A stretch of 64,000 bases of DNA from Eutrigla gurnardus (Eukaryota > Chordata > Actinopteri > Perciformes > Triglidae): positions 124,001 to 188,000 of the forward strand of contig OY741271.1 of assembly GCA_963514095.1 (NCBI GenBank). The letters are read 5' to 3'. How positions within the stretch are numbered: the stretch's first letter is position 1; every line of letters begins with the position of its first letter. The position numbers were made by a program, and so were the translations under genes. Shown one piece after another: positions 1 to 11,643 of the stretch. The notes beneath the pieces were generated by a model. That model was not told the DNA's origin and did no database searches. It saw only the letters and a program-made list of their open reading frames with translations.

Positions 1-225
1 TGTATAGAAGTCTATGAGAAAATGGTCCTACTTCTCTCTTGATGTATTATCTCAGTAAACATGAGTTTATGGTCTCAATCTCTAGTTTCAAGTCTTCTTC
101 AATCCAGCATGATGTTCATTTAGTACATTATGGTCCATTTAGAGTCCAACAGACCAGAAAGCAGGGGATGCTTTAGGGGGCGGGGCTTACCTGCTGATTG
201 ACAGGTCGCTACCACGGCGTTGTTC
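1..225 (+). repeat. Dispersed repeat, copy A
   Basis: This stretch is closely similar, with small indels, to 26571-26800 in the same orientation, from TGTATAGAAGTCTATGAGAA through the GATTGACAGGTCGCTAC block. I see no coding sequence and no clear terminal repeats, so the family is unknown. The window edge cuts the left end. 226-470 shows nothing recognisable. Confidence 0.75.
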
Positions 226-472
226 AGTGTTTAATTGTCCTAAAGACATTGTCAGAGGTTGGATGCGGTAAACAAGCATACTTTTTAATAATTAGCACCC
301 CAGTTAATGTCACAGTGAATGTGAGTGCCAGGTGCACCTGGGCTAAAAGAGATGTCACACTGTCGGCTACAACATATATGCAGTATACGTACATTTGCAT
401 ATTGTCATTGTTCCTTCCTTAGCAATGCTAGCTCTATCAGTCTTTGCTTGCCAAAAAAGTTTTAAACTTTAA

Positions 473-803
473 ATACCGTAAATCCTCTAATACTGGTCTG
501 TATTCTATTACCGGTCTCTAACATTGGCCGGTCTCGCTGTTGGCGGAGGTAAATAACGGCCGGTCTCTAATGGAGGCCGGGGCAAGTGTTGACAGGCAGT
601 GTTTTTTCCACGCTTCCCATTCATTGTCAGGTTCGCGTCGCGAAGATTTTGGCTGAGGCTATATAAGAGGATTTACGGTATGCCCTGCAATGCATTCGAC
701 TGATGGCGAGTGTGGAGAGACGGTGCGCCGCAGCCTCCCGCAAGCTCTCGAAAATATTTTAAACTGAATCTTGTCGATCTAAAATAAAGACAGATTCAGC
801 AAC
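473..803 (+). repeat. Foldback element plus shared hAT cargo module, copy 1
   Basis: A perfect 15-bp inverted repeat, ATACCGTAAATCCTC at 473-487 and its complement at 667-681, bounds a MITE-like unit rich in CCGGTCTCTAA. It continues into a module containing CTAAAATAAAGACAGATTC. The same arrangement recurs at 13139-13630, and the module without the right foldback arm recurs near 29050 and 51601. No protein is evident. Confidence 0.7.
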
Positions 804-1770
804 CCGGGGTCATACCGATCAACAGCTGAGTGGCGGCAGCGAAGAGGCGGAGGCTCCGCTTTTATGTCAGCGTCAAAACGCTTTTGGTGCGTGTTTAAAA
901 CAGTAGGTTTACTTCAAAACGCGAGCGTCAGACGCTGTCAGAGCGTTTATGAACAGTGTTTTACAGCTCCCTCTAAATGTCGTAAAAATGGCTGGCCACT
1001 TAATTTCTTGACAGGTCACAATACATGTGCATGTACAGAAAATATGCGTCGTTATTACCTCTTTTATATACAGTCTATGGTTATAACACTAGTCAGAGTA
1101 ACCACAGACTCCACTTTATTCTCCATCCTGTATCGTAGCTAGCCAGCCCGCAATGTCCAACTTCACTTCACTGACGGTAAAACACGGTCCGTTAACAGCA
1201 AGCTTTATAAATACAACAAAAAAGTTGTACTAATAATCTAATAATCTATTTAACACGCCCTTTTAACTGAAATCAACAAACATTTTACAACAAAGAAAGA
1301 GTCCGGGCTTAAACGACGCTCACCGGCAGTCATAGAGTTTTTTAGACCTTTTCCTGGCCCGTTTCTTCATGAAGCGTCCGTCGACTCAGCGTGCGCACAC
1401 AAAGCCTTCCTGCCCCGCTCCCCCACTCAGCTGATTACACCTCTGCGGAGCCTCACACACAGCGGAAAAGTTTGGCATGGGCGAGCGTGCGTGCGCGTTC
1501 CCTGCTCTGTACACAGTGGGACAATCAGTCTCCACCTGAGGGGCGCATGGCGTTACCTCTGCTTCGCCGCAACAGTAGCCATGGACTTGATGACCAGGGA
1601 TGGAGTGAAGTGCAGAGACGGGAGTGTCCGGTAGTGTGACAGCAGTGAGCTGAATAGCTTTTTGGTGGTTGCCAGCTGGCAGGAGGCTGCTAGCTAACCA
1701 GCTAGTTGTCCGGGAGGTAATGAAATTCGCACAGGGCAACGACTCACGCAGATAAAGTGAAGAAAAAAAT
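804..1770. other. Unassigned intergenic stretch, probably repeat-derived
   Basis: There is no convincing gene. Short ORFs on both strands around 1386-1739 overlap each other and match no family I know. The GC-rich part (1300-1770) directly abuts the hAT terminus at 1771-1871 and may be the inner part of that element. Confidence 0.4.
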
Positions 1771-1871
1771 GTGCGGCCCGCACTAACAACAAGCTTCGAT
1801 TTCAGGTAGGGGGCCGCAAAATATCATTCCAGCGGCCGAAATTAGCCCGCGGGCCGCGCATTTGAAACCCC
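1771..1871 (-). mobile_element. hAT (Charlie-like) terminus
   Basis: The stretch ends in AAACCCCTG, the complement of the CAGGGGTTT type of hAT terminus, and contains the GGCCCGCGGGCC-like block typical of these ends. The element at 13012-13830 has the same block at its left end. I could not identify the partner terminus. Confidence 0.55.
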
Positions 1872-2156
1872 TGCTTTATATTAAGGTAGAAATATTATCC
1901 ATTAACTAGCAGCTAATTAGCATGCGCATTAGTAGCATATTGGCTAATTAGTCATTATAGAGCACGTATTAATGCCTTATTCTGATGACCTTGTTCTACA
2001 CCTAATAAACCATCAACTAAGAGTTTCCCCTTAATAACCCCCTAACAATTGCATATTGATAGCAAGTAAGGCAGTTGTAGTACATGAATTACAACCTTTA
2101 TTGGTTTTGCTTAGTATGGGCCTTATGGGGTGGTAGTACCACAAGAATAGATATTC

Positions 2157-2683
2157 TGTCACGGTTTGGCTGGGACAGCCTGGTTCTTTTGTTGTGTGCT
2201 GTTTTCCCTGTCTGTTTTTCCCCCTCCTTCCTCTTCCTAACCAGCTCCTCCTCGGGGTGTGTCCAGTGGGCATGTCGGCGGCTGCAGCAGAGTGGTGCAC
2301 CTGCTCCCCATCAGCTCATCAACTCCCAGTCTACATAAACAGGGTCTCTCCACCACTTCGGCGCCAGATTATTCCGTCCCTACGGTGATGTTATGCGCTC
2401 CGTATCGATTGCCTCCACAAGAGTTGACGTGCTTCTTGGTACCTTTGTTTCTTCGCTAATGCCTGTCCTTTAGTTCACCCTCCAGGAAACCTCCAGCGCC
2501 CCTTTGCTCGGATTTCCGCCTGCCTGCCTGCCTGCTCGTCACCTTGCCTGCCTACTAGCCGACCTGCCCGTCTGGCCACTTCATCCGCACCAGATCTCAG
2601 AATTATTACCTGTTCAAATAAACTCTTTTCCCTGCCATCCAGTCTCTGGTCTCCAAATCCGGGTCCACAAACAAAACTTAACA
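2157..2683 (+). mobile_element. Solo LTR of a retrotransposon
   Basis: The unit starts TGTCACGG and ends AACA, with TG..CA boundaries. It is flanked by a perfect 5-bp duplication TATTC (2152-2156 and 2684-2688). It holds a TATA-like ACATAAACAGG and an AATAAA signal near its 3' end, as a promoter-bearing LTR should. No internal coding region adjoins it, so it is most simply a solo LTR left by LTR-LTR recombination. A Ty3/gypsy origin is likely but unproven. 1872-2151 shows nothing recognisable. Confidence 0.8.
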
Positions 2684-2712
2684 TATTCCTCCTTAATAAC
2701 GCTTAATAAATA

Positions 2713-4366
2713 CACTGTAAAATTTTACCAGGATTTAACAATATTTAACTGTAATATTTATATAATAAATTATTGTATTAGCACTTAACAGGCTTTAACT
2801 ATAATAATCACAATATGATACTGTAATTTAGAATTTACTGTGAAATCGATGCAGACACACTAAATTACTGTGAAAAAAGTGATACAAGGATTACGCAACA
2901 TTTTACTGTATTATTTCACAGTAATATACTATATTCAAAGCATCCTCTGACACAACACAACAAATTACTGTAAAACTTTAATTGCACTTTAACCGTGCTG
3001 CATTGTGGGATCAAGAAGAGGCAAACTGGTGGATCGATGCCGTTCTCTTCCATGGTGGATACTGTTTGGACCCGACACACATACCATAGAAGAACTCAAA
3101 GGTAAGGTTAACATCATTAGCCTAAAATATTAGACAGCTTGTCACAACTGTCTATTAGTTGTGTGAGTTAGTAAATGAACGATCTTTTGGATCAAGGAAA
3201 CTAACTTTATGCTCCACTTTTTTGGCTGTTAAGTCATTTCAAAGCCGTTTTTCTCCGCATAGCTTTTCCTCACAGAGAAGTAACTTATGTCATAGTGTGT
3301 GAGTTATTCGACCGAGAATATGCTGTGTTTTTGGCGCGAATTAGCATGAAAGTCAAAGTTAAAGCAAGCTAAATTTAGCCTTCAGCTGCAGCAACTAACT
3401 CATTTCAAAGCTGTTTTTCTCCGCAAAGCTTTGCCTCACAGAGAAGTAACTTATATCCATGGTTGTCTTTGCTTATTGTTTACAGGTGCTTCTTGGGCAT
3501 TAACCCAGAGATGGGGTCCACGTCGAAGAAGAAGCATGGAGCCATCAATCCAAATGTGAGCACTCTACAAAGAAAGCTTGTTGATTTTGAGTGGTCAGTT
3601 TAAATGTGAAATTGTTGCGTAGTCAGAATGTTCATATTGTATATGTTCACAAGTTGTTGATTGTTTATACTGTATTTTTATACTGTATATGTTTAGAAGT
3701 TTTTGTAAATTGACGTTTGTAAATTCGATAGCGATTTAATATTGATTGATTCATGTCAAACAAGACTGTCAAGGCTGACAGTGGGGATTAAAATATTTGG
3801 TGGTTTATTGAATATTGATAGTTAAAAAAGATTGGTTGATTTATAGACAGGGAATGAATATATCGGCAAAATGTAAATTCATGTTTATGTTGTAAAATAG
3901 TTTTTATAATTATTTAAAAGTTAAAATGAGTATTGTCTTTGTTTCCTTTGTTCTTGTTTTTACTTTTAATTTAGCAAATCCAAAGCATGTTTGTGTGGTA
4001 AAATCACAGTTGACAAGTCAAATTTGCAATATTTTACTGTATTATTTAAATTGTAAATTAACAGCAAATTACTGGCTACTGAGTTGCATTACTTTTACAG
4101 TAAAATACAGACAATTACTGTAATTTACATACAGCTACATACTGCTATATCACAGTAATTCCATGGGCATGGCAACTGTGAAGTTGCAGTATATATCTGT
4201 AGTTGCATTGTATTTTACTGTGAAATATTTACAGTACATTATTGTGAAACATGTGCAGTACATTACTGTGAAATATTTATAATAAATTACTGTGAAATTA
4301 CTGTAAAAGTAATGCAACCAGTAGCCAGTAATTTACTCTAAATTTACAGTGAAAATTTTTACAGTG
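2713..4366. mobile_element. Non-autonomous CACTA/EnSpm-type element
   Basis: The left end reads CACTGTAAAATTTT and the complement of the right end reads CACTGTAAAAATTTTC. The flanking dinucleotide TA is duplicated. Both ends are filled with subrepeats of the ACAGTAA/TTACTGT type. Termini starting with CACTG and a short duplication fit CACTA elements. No transposase is visible. An internal direct repeat of about 58 bp lies at 3231-3290 and 3399-3456. Confidence 0.6.
3231..3456 (+). repeat. Internal direct duplication in the CACTA-type element
   Basis: The block TCATTTCAAAGC.GTTTTTCTCCGC with its following CCTCACAGAGAAGTAACTTAT occurs twice, at 3231-3290 and 3399-3456, with few differences. 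The spacer contains TTTGGCGCGAATTAGC. The function is unknown. Confidence 0.7.
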
Positions 4367-4559
4367 TATGGTATATTCTAAGGTAACAAAACACAAAACT
4401 GCAGGTGTTAATATGGGCCAAATAACTCCCAATTAAGTCTTTATAACTGAGAATATGCTCCCCATTCTGAAGTGACATCTTGCTCATTGCCAATTCATAA
4501 GTAGTTGACACTTACTAACCCTGTAAATGATATCTTGAAAAACATTGTTGTTTGGAGCT

Positions 4560-6318
4560 CTCTCTCCGGGCAGTATGGAGACCAGAGTTGTTTTTATCGC
4601 TCTGGTGCTAATACTGCTTTTTTCGCCGTTGTCCGCCGTGTCCGGGAAGCCTGGCGCTGACCCGGCATCAGAGGGACTACCGTGAGAGCAGCATCATGGT
4701 GTTTACCGAGACGTGGCTAACGGCGCAGACCCCGGAAACGGACGCTAACCTGGACGGATTTCAAATGCGGCGGGTGGACAGGACGGCAGAGAGCGGTAAG
4801 AGGAAAGGAGGAGGGCTGGCTGTGTTTGTTAATGACAGATAGCGTAACTCTGGGCACATCACTGTTAAAGAACAGGTCTGCAGTAAGGGCATTGAAATTT
4901 TAGCGGTTAGCATGAGGCCGTACTATCTCCCGAGGGAGTTCACACAGGTGATCGTACTCGCTGTGTATATCCCCCCCTCTGCTAACGCTGATGCAGCTTG
5001 TGACGCTCTTCACTCAGTCACAGGCCCTCTTCCTCATCTCTGGGGATTTTAATCATGCCTCTCTGTCCTCCACTCTGCCCACATTCACACAGTATGTCAC
5101 CTGCCACACCAGAGACAATAAAATACTGGACTTATTTTATGCCAACTGCAAGGAGGCATACAACTCATCCCCCCCTCCCTCCCCCTGGGAGGATGGGGGA
5201 TGAAGATCTGACCACAATCTGGTTCATCTCCTGCCTGTGTACATGCCCCTTGTAAACAGGCAACCAGTGGAGACCCCTCACAGTCAAAGCATGGACTGAG
5301 GAGTCTGAAGAGGCTCTGATACCCCTTTTCCACCGAGGCATTTTGAGGGCCGGTTCGGAGCCGGTGCCCAATCGCGAACCATTTCTTCCTGTTTCCACAG
5401 ACAAAGAGCCGGCTCTCGGCCTGGAAAACTGGTTCCCGAGCGGCCCCAACTCCTTGCTGGGCTGGAACTGGGTACCAGTACCAAAGATCCCTCACCCTAA
5501 GGACTTCAACAACTACAGACCAGTTGCTCTCACTTCACACCTGATGAAGACCCTGGAGCGGCTGGTCCTCGTCCATCTCCGCCCTCTGGTGGGTCCTTTT
5601 ATGGACCCACTCCAGTTTGCCTACCAGCCTGGCATCGGAGTGGACGACGCTGTCATCTTCCTCCTGGACAGATCACTGTCCCACCTGGAGAAGCCGGGGA
5701 GCACTGTGAGGATCATGTTCTTTGATTTCTCCAGGATTACCTCACCAACCGGCCACAGTATGTGAGGACTCAGCATCTCGGCAGCAGACAGGAAGAGACT
5801 TGACAAACTTACCAAGAAGGCCAGCTCCATCCTGGGATGCCCTCTTGACCCAGTGCAGGTGGTGGGAGAGAGCAGGATGATGGACAAGCTGTCATCGCTG
5901 CTGGTGAAGGAGTACCACCCCCCTGCAGGTCACTATCACCGCACTAGTCAGCTCCTTCAGTGATAGACTGATACACCCCAAGTGTGTGAATGAGAGGTAT
6001 CGCAGGTCCTTCCTTCCTGCTGCTGTCAGACTCTACAATAAGGACTGCTCCCAATAGACCTCATTCTGCACTCTATACTTTATTGTAAATTGTATATAAA
6101 AACAAAAATCACTGCTGGTAATTTTAGTACAATATCATGTTTATATGTATATAACAAGTCTACTCTATTTCTATTCTATTTTTTACATTTTTTACATTTA
6201 TATTGTTAATTTTTGCTATTGTTATTATTACTATTGTGTTTTTTGTAACATATTGTCCTTTGGCTGCTGTGGCAAACAAATTTCCCCGTTGAGGGACAAT
6301 AAAGGAATTCTGATTCTG
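4560..6318 (+). pseudogene. Jockey-like non-LTR retrotransposon remnant (LINE)
   Basis: The decayed reading frames give an AP-endonuclease domain (about 4690-5180; motifs FTETWL, a GDFNH block and a final DNKILDLFYAN block). After a deletion come the start of a reverse transcriptase (5485-5765; NYRPVALTSHLMKTLERLV, QFAYQPGIGVDDAV, VRIMFFDFS) and the C-terminal tail (5770-6060; DRKRLDKL..KASSILGCPLDP). The RT core with the catalytic aspartates is deleted. The unit ends in ACAATAAAGGAATTCTGATT, a typical LINE 3' terminus. It belongs to the jockey-like LINEs abundant in fish; the exact clade is not decided. 4367-4560 is unassigned flank. Confidence 0.8.
5318..5470. mobile_element. Short MITE-like insertion in the LINE remnant
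   Basis: This GC-rich stretch beginning ACCCCTTTTCCACCGAGGCA interrupts the LINE frame between the post-endonuclease block WTEESEEAL and the RT block VPVPKIPHPKD. Repeats starting with ACCCCTTTTCCACC are common in fish. The boundaries are approximate and no duplication could be fixed. Confidence 0.45.
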
Positions 6319-6349
6319 AAAATGCATCTCTCTTTACAACTGTCAGTTT

Positions 6350-7461
6350 AATATAACGTTGGTCCACCCTTTGCAGCTATACCAGCTTCAACTCTTCTGG
6401 GAAGGCTTTCCACAAGCTTTAGAAGTGTGTTTATGGGACTTTTTGACCATTCTTCCACACACTGATGTTGGACGGGAAGGCCTAGCTCTTAGTCTCCACT
6501 CTAATTCATCCCAAAGTGTTCTATCGGGTTGAGGTCAGGACTCTGCAGGCAAGTCAAGTTCATCCACACCAAACTCTCTCATCTATCTCTTTATGGAGCT
6601 TGCTTTTTGCACTGGTGCATAGTCATGTTGGAACAGGAAGGGGCCATCCCCAAACTGTTCCACAAAGTTGGGAGCATGGAATTGTCCAACATCTCTTGGT
6701 ATGCTGAAACATTCAGAGTTCCTTTCACTGGAACTAAGGGGCCAAGCCCAGCTCCTGAAAAACAACCCCACACCATAATCCCCCTCCACCCAACTTTACA
6801 CGTGGCACAATGCAGTCAGACAAGTACCGTTGTCCTGGCAACCGCCAAACCCAGACTCGTCCATCAGACTGCCAGTTGGAGAAGCATGATTCATCACTTG
6901 TGTCTCCTCTGCTCTAGAGTCCAGTGGCGGCGTGCTTTACACCACTGCATCTGACGTTTTGCATTGCACTTGCTGATGTATGGCTTGGATGCAGCTGCTC
7001 GGCCATGGAAACCCATTCCATGAAGCTCTCTACACTGTTCTTGAACTAATCTGAAGGCCACATGAAGTTTGGGGGGTCTGTAGCGATTGACTCTGTAGAA
7101 AGTTGGTGACCTGTGTACTATGTGCCTCAGCATCTGCTGACCCTGCTCCGTCATTTTACGTGGTCTACCACTTCTTGTTGAGTTGCTGTCGTTCCCAATC
7201 CCTTCCACTTTGTTATAATCCCACTGACAGTTGACTGTGGAATATTTAGGAGTGAGGAAATTTCACGACTGGACAGGTGGCATCACAGTACCACGCTGGA
7301 ATTCACTGAGCTCCTGAGAGCGACCCATTCTTTCACACGTTTGTAGAAACAGTCTGCATACCTAGGTGCTTGGTTTTATACACCAGTGGCTATGAAAGTG
7401 ATTGGAACACCTGATTTCAATTATTTGGATGGGTGAGTGAATACTTTTGGCAATATAGTGT
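6350..7461 (-). mobile_element. Tc1/mariner element, one end lost
   Basis: On the minus strand the element starts with TACACTATATTGCCAAAAGT, the known end of a fish Tc1-like family. It continues through the 5' leader, the DNA-binding region and the catalytic C-terminus. The opposite terminal repeat is missing: the sequence stops just past the transposase stop, next to the LINE at 6318. It is therefore an immobile remnant. Confidence 0.85.
6355..7300 (-). pseudogene. Tc1-like transposase, broken
   Basis: This would be the cut-and-paste transposase of the surrounding element. The fragment at 7208-6894 carries the GRPRKMTEQGQQML helix-turn-helix linker region and the WTLEQ block before the catalytic core. 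The fragment at 6776-6591 carries VWGCFSGAGLGPLVPVKGTL and AYQEMLDNSMLP. Frameshifts and stops separate them, including around the catalytic aspartates, so no functional enzyme can be made. Confidence 0.8.
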
Positions 7462-7670
7462 ATCACAATAAACAGTATTATCCCTATGTATGCATTGTTG
7501 GGGATGCATTTATTGCAATAACTTTGGCTGTGATTGTTCCCTAGCCATAAAAAGTAGGTCCAGATGTGTGTTTTTGAATGAATTTTGACTGTGTGAGATG
7601 TTATTGTTACACTGGTACTGTTAATTACAATAGTTGTTACATAGACTTCCATTAAAACCATATTATTTGA

Positions 7671-7688
7671 CCCCCCCCCCCCCCCCCC
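7671..7688 (+). repeat. Poly-C tract (18 C)
   Basis: An uninterrupted run of 18 cytosines. Similar short C runs occur at 16364-16377 and about 52432-52446. Confidence 0.95.
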
Positions 7689-7764
7689 TCCTTTTAAATT
7701 AAAGTGAAAAAATATTTTGTCTGCAATTTCTAATGAAGTAAATAATAATAAATGAATGTCTGAA

Positions 7765-7990
7765 TTTCAGCCCCTCCCCCACTGACCTCTATGATGACCT
7801 TATACTACAAATTGGCGTTGTTGTGTAAATTATGGCTGCAAACCTGTAAAAACTAAAATGGTGTTGTTGTGTAATTCGTGATAACATCTTTTAGTCAGAA
7901 TGGTTGAAGTGAAAGAATATTTTCCAGGAGTGTGTCTGTGTGTAATCATACCACAGACACTGAAATCCTTATGTAAAAAGTTGCTATTTT
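7765..7990 (-). repeat. Inverted copy of a dispersed repeat (partner 19225-19425)
   Basis: Read on the minus strand this matches 19225-19425 of the plus strand, sharing ACATAAGGATTTCAGTGTCT, ACACACTCCTGGAAAATATT and the GGGGGAGGGGCT block. The two copies face each other across the nested Rex1 stack. The flanks 7462-7670 and 7991-8290 hold nothing I can assign. Confidence 0.75.
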
Positions 7991-8289
7991 GTAAAGTCAT
8001 AGAAAGCCATAAAACCAGTATTTTTGTTTCCTTGACCATGGAAGGATAACATCTGGATTTTCATCATGTTTTGCATTCATTTTGAAGGAAAGGCCTAAAA
8101 TTTGATCTTTTTACTCAAATCTAGCTTTTTTTATGCATTTCATATGGGTTTCCACTGAGGAACAAACAAGCCTCATAACACAAACCAGTAAAAAGTAAAA
8201 AAAAGTTTAAAAAAAATGCTTTAATGCAAGCTTGTTCATGTATCGAAAGGAGGGACTGGTGCCTTAATGTTCATGACAAAATACGATTG

Positions 8290-8431
8290 TGTATGTATCC
8301 ATGTGTGTGTGCATGTGTGTTTGTGTGTGTATTTGCATGTGACATCAGATAATTTGGCTGCAAATCCGCACCACCTATATTTTTCTCCTCTCATACTCAC
8401 TCACACACCCGCAAACACACACACACACACT
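8290..8431 (+). repeat. TG and AC microsatellites
   Basis: An imperfect TG-rich tract (about 8300-8340) is followed by an AC run (about 8412-8430). The second abuts the truncated 3' end of the Rex1 fragment. Confidence 0.85.
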
Positions 8432-8437
8432 AGTCAA

Positions 8438-9525
8438 GGCAGGAGATGACCAGTGCTTGGACCAGGAGTTGCATCCTTGTTGAGGAAAGTCCAAATCCTG
8501 AGAGAGGAATAGCTGGGTGTCATCTGCGTAACAATGGTAGGAGAATCCATGTCATGTGATTACAGAGCCTAGTGATCTGGTGTATAGTGAGAACAGAAGC
8601 GGTACTCATACTGAGCCTTGAGGGACGCCCATGTCCAGAGAACAGGGTTTGGACATAGAGCCATTCCATGTGACCTGAAAGGTGTGATTTGTCAGGTATG
8701 ATTAGGTCAAGGTTAGAGCAGAGTCAGTGATGCCAAGTTCAACCAGGGTGGAGAGGAGGATTTGGTGGTTGACTGTGTCGAATGCAGCAGATAGGTCGAG
8801 GAGAATGAGAACAGAGGAGTGGGATGAGGCTCTGGCATCTCGCAGGGACACAGTCACTGTGAGGAGGACCGTCTCAGTGGAGTGAGCAGTCCTGAATCCT
8901 GATTGATTAGGGTCAAGGAGGTTGTTCTGTGAGAGATAGGATGACAGTTGGTTGTAGGCGGCACGATCCAGGGTTTTAGAGAGGAATGAAAGAAGAGATA
9001 CAGGTCTGTAGCTTTGGATGTCAGCAGCGTCTAGGGTGGGTTTTTTTTAGGAGGGGCTTCACTGTAGCCTCTTAAAAGCTGCTGGAATGACACCTGAGGT
9101 GAGGAAGGAATTGATCAGGGTGGTGAGGAATGGCAAGATGTCGTGTGAGCTGTCTTGGAGAAGGGAGGAGGTAATCAGGTCAAGTGCATGAATGTCTTCA
9201 GAGGTGAGAGGGCTAAAGCTGGTCAGGCCATCAGAGTTGAGAGTTGAAGGAGATGTTTTCTAGGAGGTTATAGGATCGAATGAGGAGCTGATGTCATTTA
9301 CTTTCTCGGTAAAGTAAGTTGCAAAGTCATCAGCAGTGAGGGAGGAAGGAGGGGGAAGGGTAGGAGGGGTGAGGAGGGAGGAGAACACAGAGAAGAGTTT
9401 CCTGGGGTTGGAGGCGAAAGAGTTGATCTTTGCCAGGTAGAAGGCAGATTTAGCTGCCGAAACGGTTGAGGTGAAGTCAGAGAGGAGGTGGTGGTAGTGA
9501 GCAAGGTCCTCCTCGTCATATTTCT
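8438..9525 (-). pseudogene. Rex1-type LINE, reverse transcriptase part
   Basis: Minus-strand translation gives decayed Rex1-type ORF2. The segment before the RT (9519-9298) contains NPRKLFS-like and SLLADDFAT-like text. Downstream are the SAAFDTVNH-like core at about 8790 and LVQALVIS at the truncated end near 8440. Frameshifts and stops are frequent. This is the 3' continuation of the fragment at 15111-15540; the L2-type LINE (9526-15110) separates the two. Confidence 0.75.
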
Positions 9526-9752
9526 GGCTTTCTTACAGTGCAGACGCTTTTCCTCTTTGCTCTCACCTCTGCTTGCATTTTTCTGCTGATATTTTTGCTT
9601 TTCTTTTGTGATAAATTACGAGCAGCAGCTCCTTGACCCTACATCACTGGAACTACACATTTTTTGTAGAGAGCAGGCTATTTTAACATTTGTACAACAT
9701 TCTTAGTACCGAGCAAGCCTGGCCTACTGATAGCACAAGCCTGCACTGAGAC

Positions 9753-10950
9753 GTGGGGAGACGTGACACGGAGCTGAAGCTAATTAGTAGCAAGATGCCT
9801 CCCTTCTCTGCAGACGACTACCACAAACTTCTACAGAAGATTGCAGTACTGGAAACTAAAATGCACAGGTTAGAAGTGAATGTGGAAGTAAATGGACATT
9901 GTGGAAACGACACCACTCTACCATGGATCCAAAACAGTGGACAAGATAATGCTAACACACTGCTAGTTAGCACTACAGAGAAACAGGAGGGCCGTGTGCA
10001 AGGTAATAAATCTACAAGTTATCTCTGGAACTCTCTTGGTGCTAAGCCTAAAAGTAAATCTCCTCCCAGAGAAATGCAAGGGCGATTAACAGGCAGAGCC
10101 CAGCGCAGTGAGATTTGTGATGCGACCGGCTGGCCTGCTTTACCATCCCGGCATAGCACCTCCTCAACTTCTGCTCCTAGCAGGACAGGGCCCTGGACAG
10201 CTGATAAACGGAGGAATAACAACAAACTTCCTAAACAACCATGTGTGCAACTGGAGAACAGATTCTCTCCCCTGCTGCAGGATCCTGGATCCCCGTCCAA
10301 CAACTTTGATACTTTTTCATCGACTCAAAATGGGGTAAGAGCTGAACGAGCTGAAAGAAACTCAGTGAGTAAAAGGCTACAAGGAAAGCTAACGACTGGG
10401 CCTGAGACTCTGATTGTGGGTGACTCTGCTGTTAAAGATGTGAGATGTTTTTGCAGTAAAAACTTTATGCTTCCCCAAGGACATGGTATCTGACATGAGA
10501 GAAAAATAATGGATATCGTGATTGAGCACCCAATGGTGAAAAACATCATGTTGCACATAGGTCAAATTATATTGTGAAACAGCAGTCTGAAGTACTGAAG
10601 CAAGACTTTACTGATCTGCTAAACACAGTCAGCTGTCTGAATATGGAAGTGTCCATCAGTGGGCCTCTGCCACCAGTCGGAAAAGGAGTCGAGAAATTCT
10701 CGAGACTTTTGAGTCTCAACACATGGCTTTCAACTGCATGTGCCGTCCGTTTGGTTCATTTTATGGACAATTTCAACTTTTTATAGGATCGCCGACATCT
10801 TTTTAAAGCAGATGGACTGTGCCTAAATAGGCTTGGAATAAAACTTTTCATCTCCAACCTATTTTATCTCCTGCGTCACCCATCTGTTCCCTCTGCCAAG
10901 GACACGAGACAGGAAGACACCAAAACAAAACATGACACAAGCCCTGAAAG
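9753..10950 (+). pseudogene. L2-type LINE ORF1 (esterase-bearing), frameshifted
   Basis: In CR1/L2 LINEs ORF1 is a nucleic-acid-binding accessory protein that often carries an SGNH esterase. The first open part (9753-10493, 246 codons) begins MGRRDTELKLISSK. It has a short heptad-like stretch (about residues 23-45) and ends in the esterase block LIVGDSAVKDVR. After a frameshift the region continues from about 10574 with SGPLPPVG. A stop at 10783 precedes the final block DGLCLNRLG, where a histidine is usual in place of Cys. Two or more lesions make it non-functional. Confidence 0.7.
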
Positions 10951-11643
10951 AGAGCCTGTTCGGCCCCCGCCTGAAGAGAGCTTCGACCATGTCAGTCATC
11001 AGTGCCGAGAGGAAGTGTCCCCACTTCCCACCTCACCAACAAATCCACCTTCCTCCCCTCCCTAAACCCCATCCAGGTCACCCTTCTCTACAGCCACCCT
11101 TTCCCCCTCCTCCCCTCATGGAGTTCACTGACCAAATGAAAGAGCTGGTCACTGCTGGGACCAGATTCACACCCCGCCCTACTCCCAGGTTCTGTCCCTC
11201 AAATGCCCCACTGCATCCTCCCCCACCTCCTCTTCCACCACTGGCTCTAAGTCCTCATCCAGTTCTCGCAAAATCACAGAAGGCACGACCTGCACCACCC
11301 CCACCTCTACAAGGACGGCAGAATTATCTTCTGTGACCACAGCCTGATAACAGTTCAGCATATTCAGTTACTTGTGTGCAAAATACAGCAAGCTCTAACT
11401 GATATGTGCTGGGCTCAGGCTACAAGATGGATCACACTCATGATTTTTTCCAGGATAAGTCAGGGCCCTATACGCTGGTAGCTTCCTCAGTTTTCTTTAT
11501 AAGAAAACGAAAAATGCTCAGCAAAAAGCACCCAACCTATTCTGCAAATGTATCAAATCTAGCATCCATTCCTCATCAACCACAGCCAGTCCCAAAACAT
11601 TGGGAAGATCATTTTTGACACACTAAAGCTAGCTTTATTAAAT

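Noticed and set aside
1386..1739. Two opposing ORFs of 117 and 82 codons
   Set aside because: They overlap on opposite strands in GC-rich repeat DNA with no recognisable motif.
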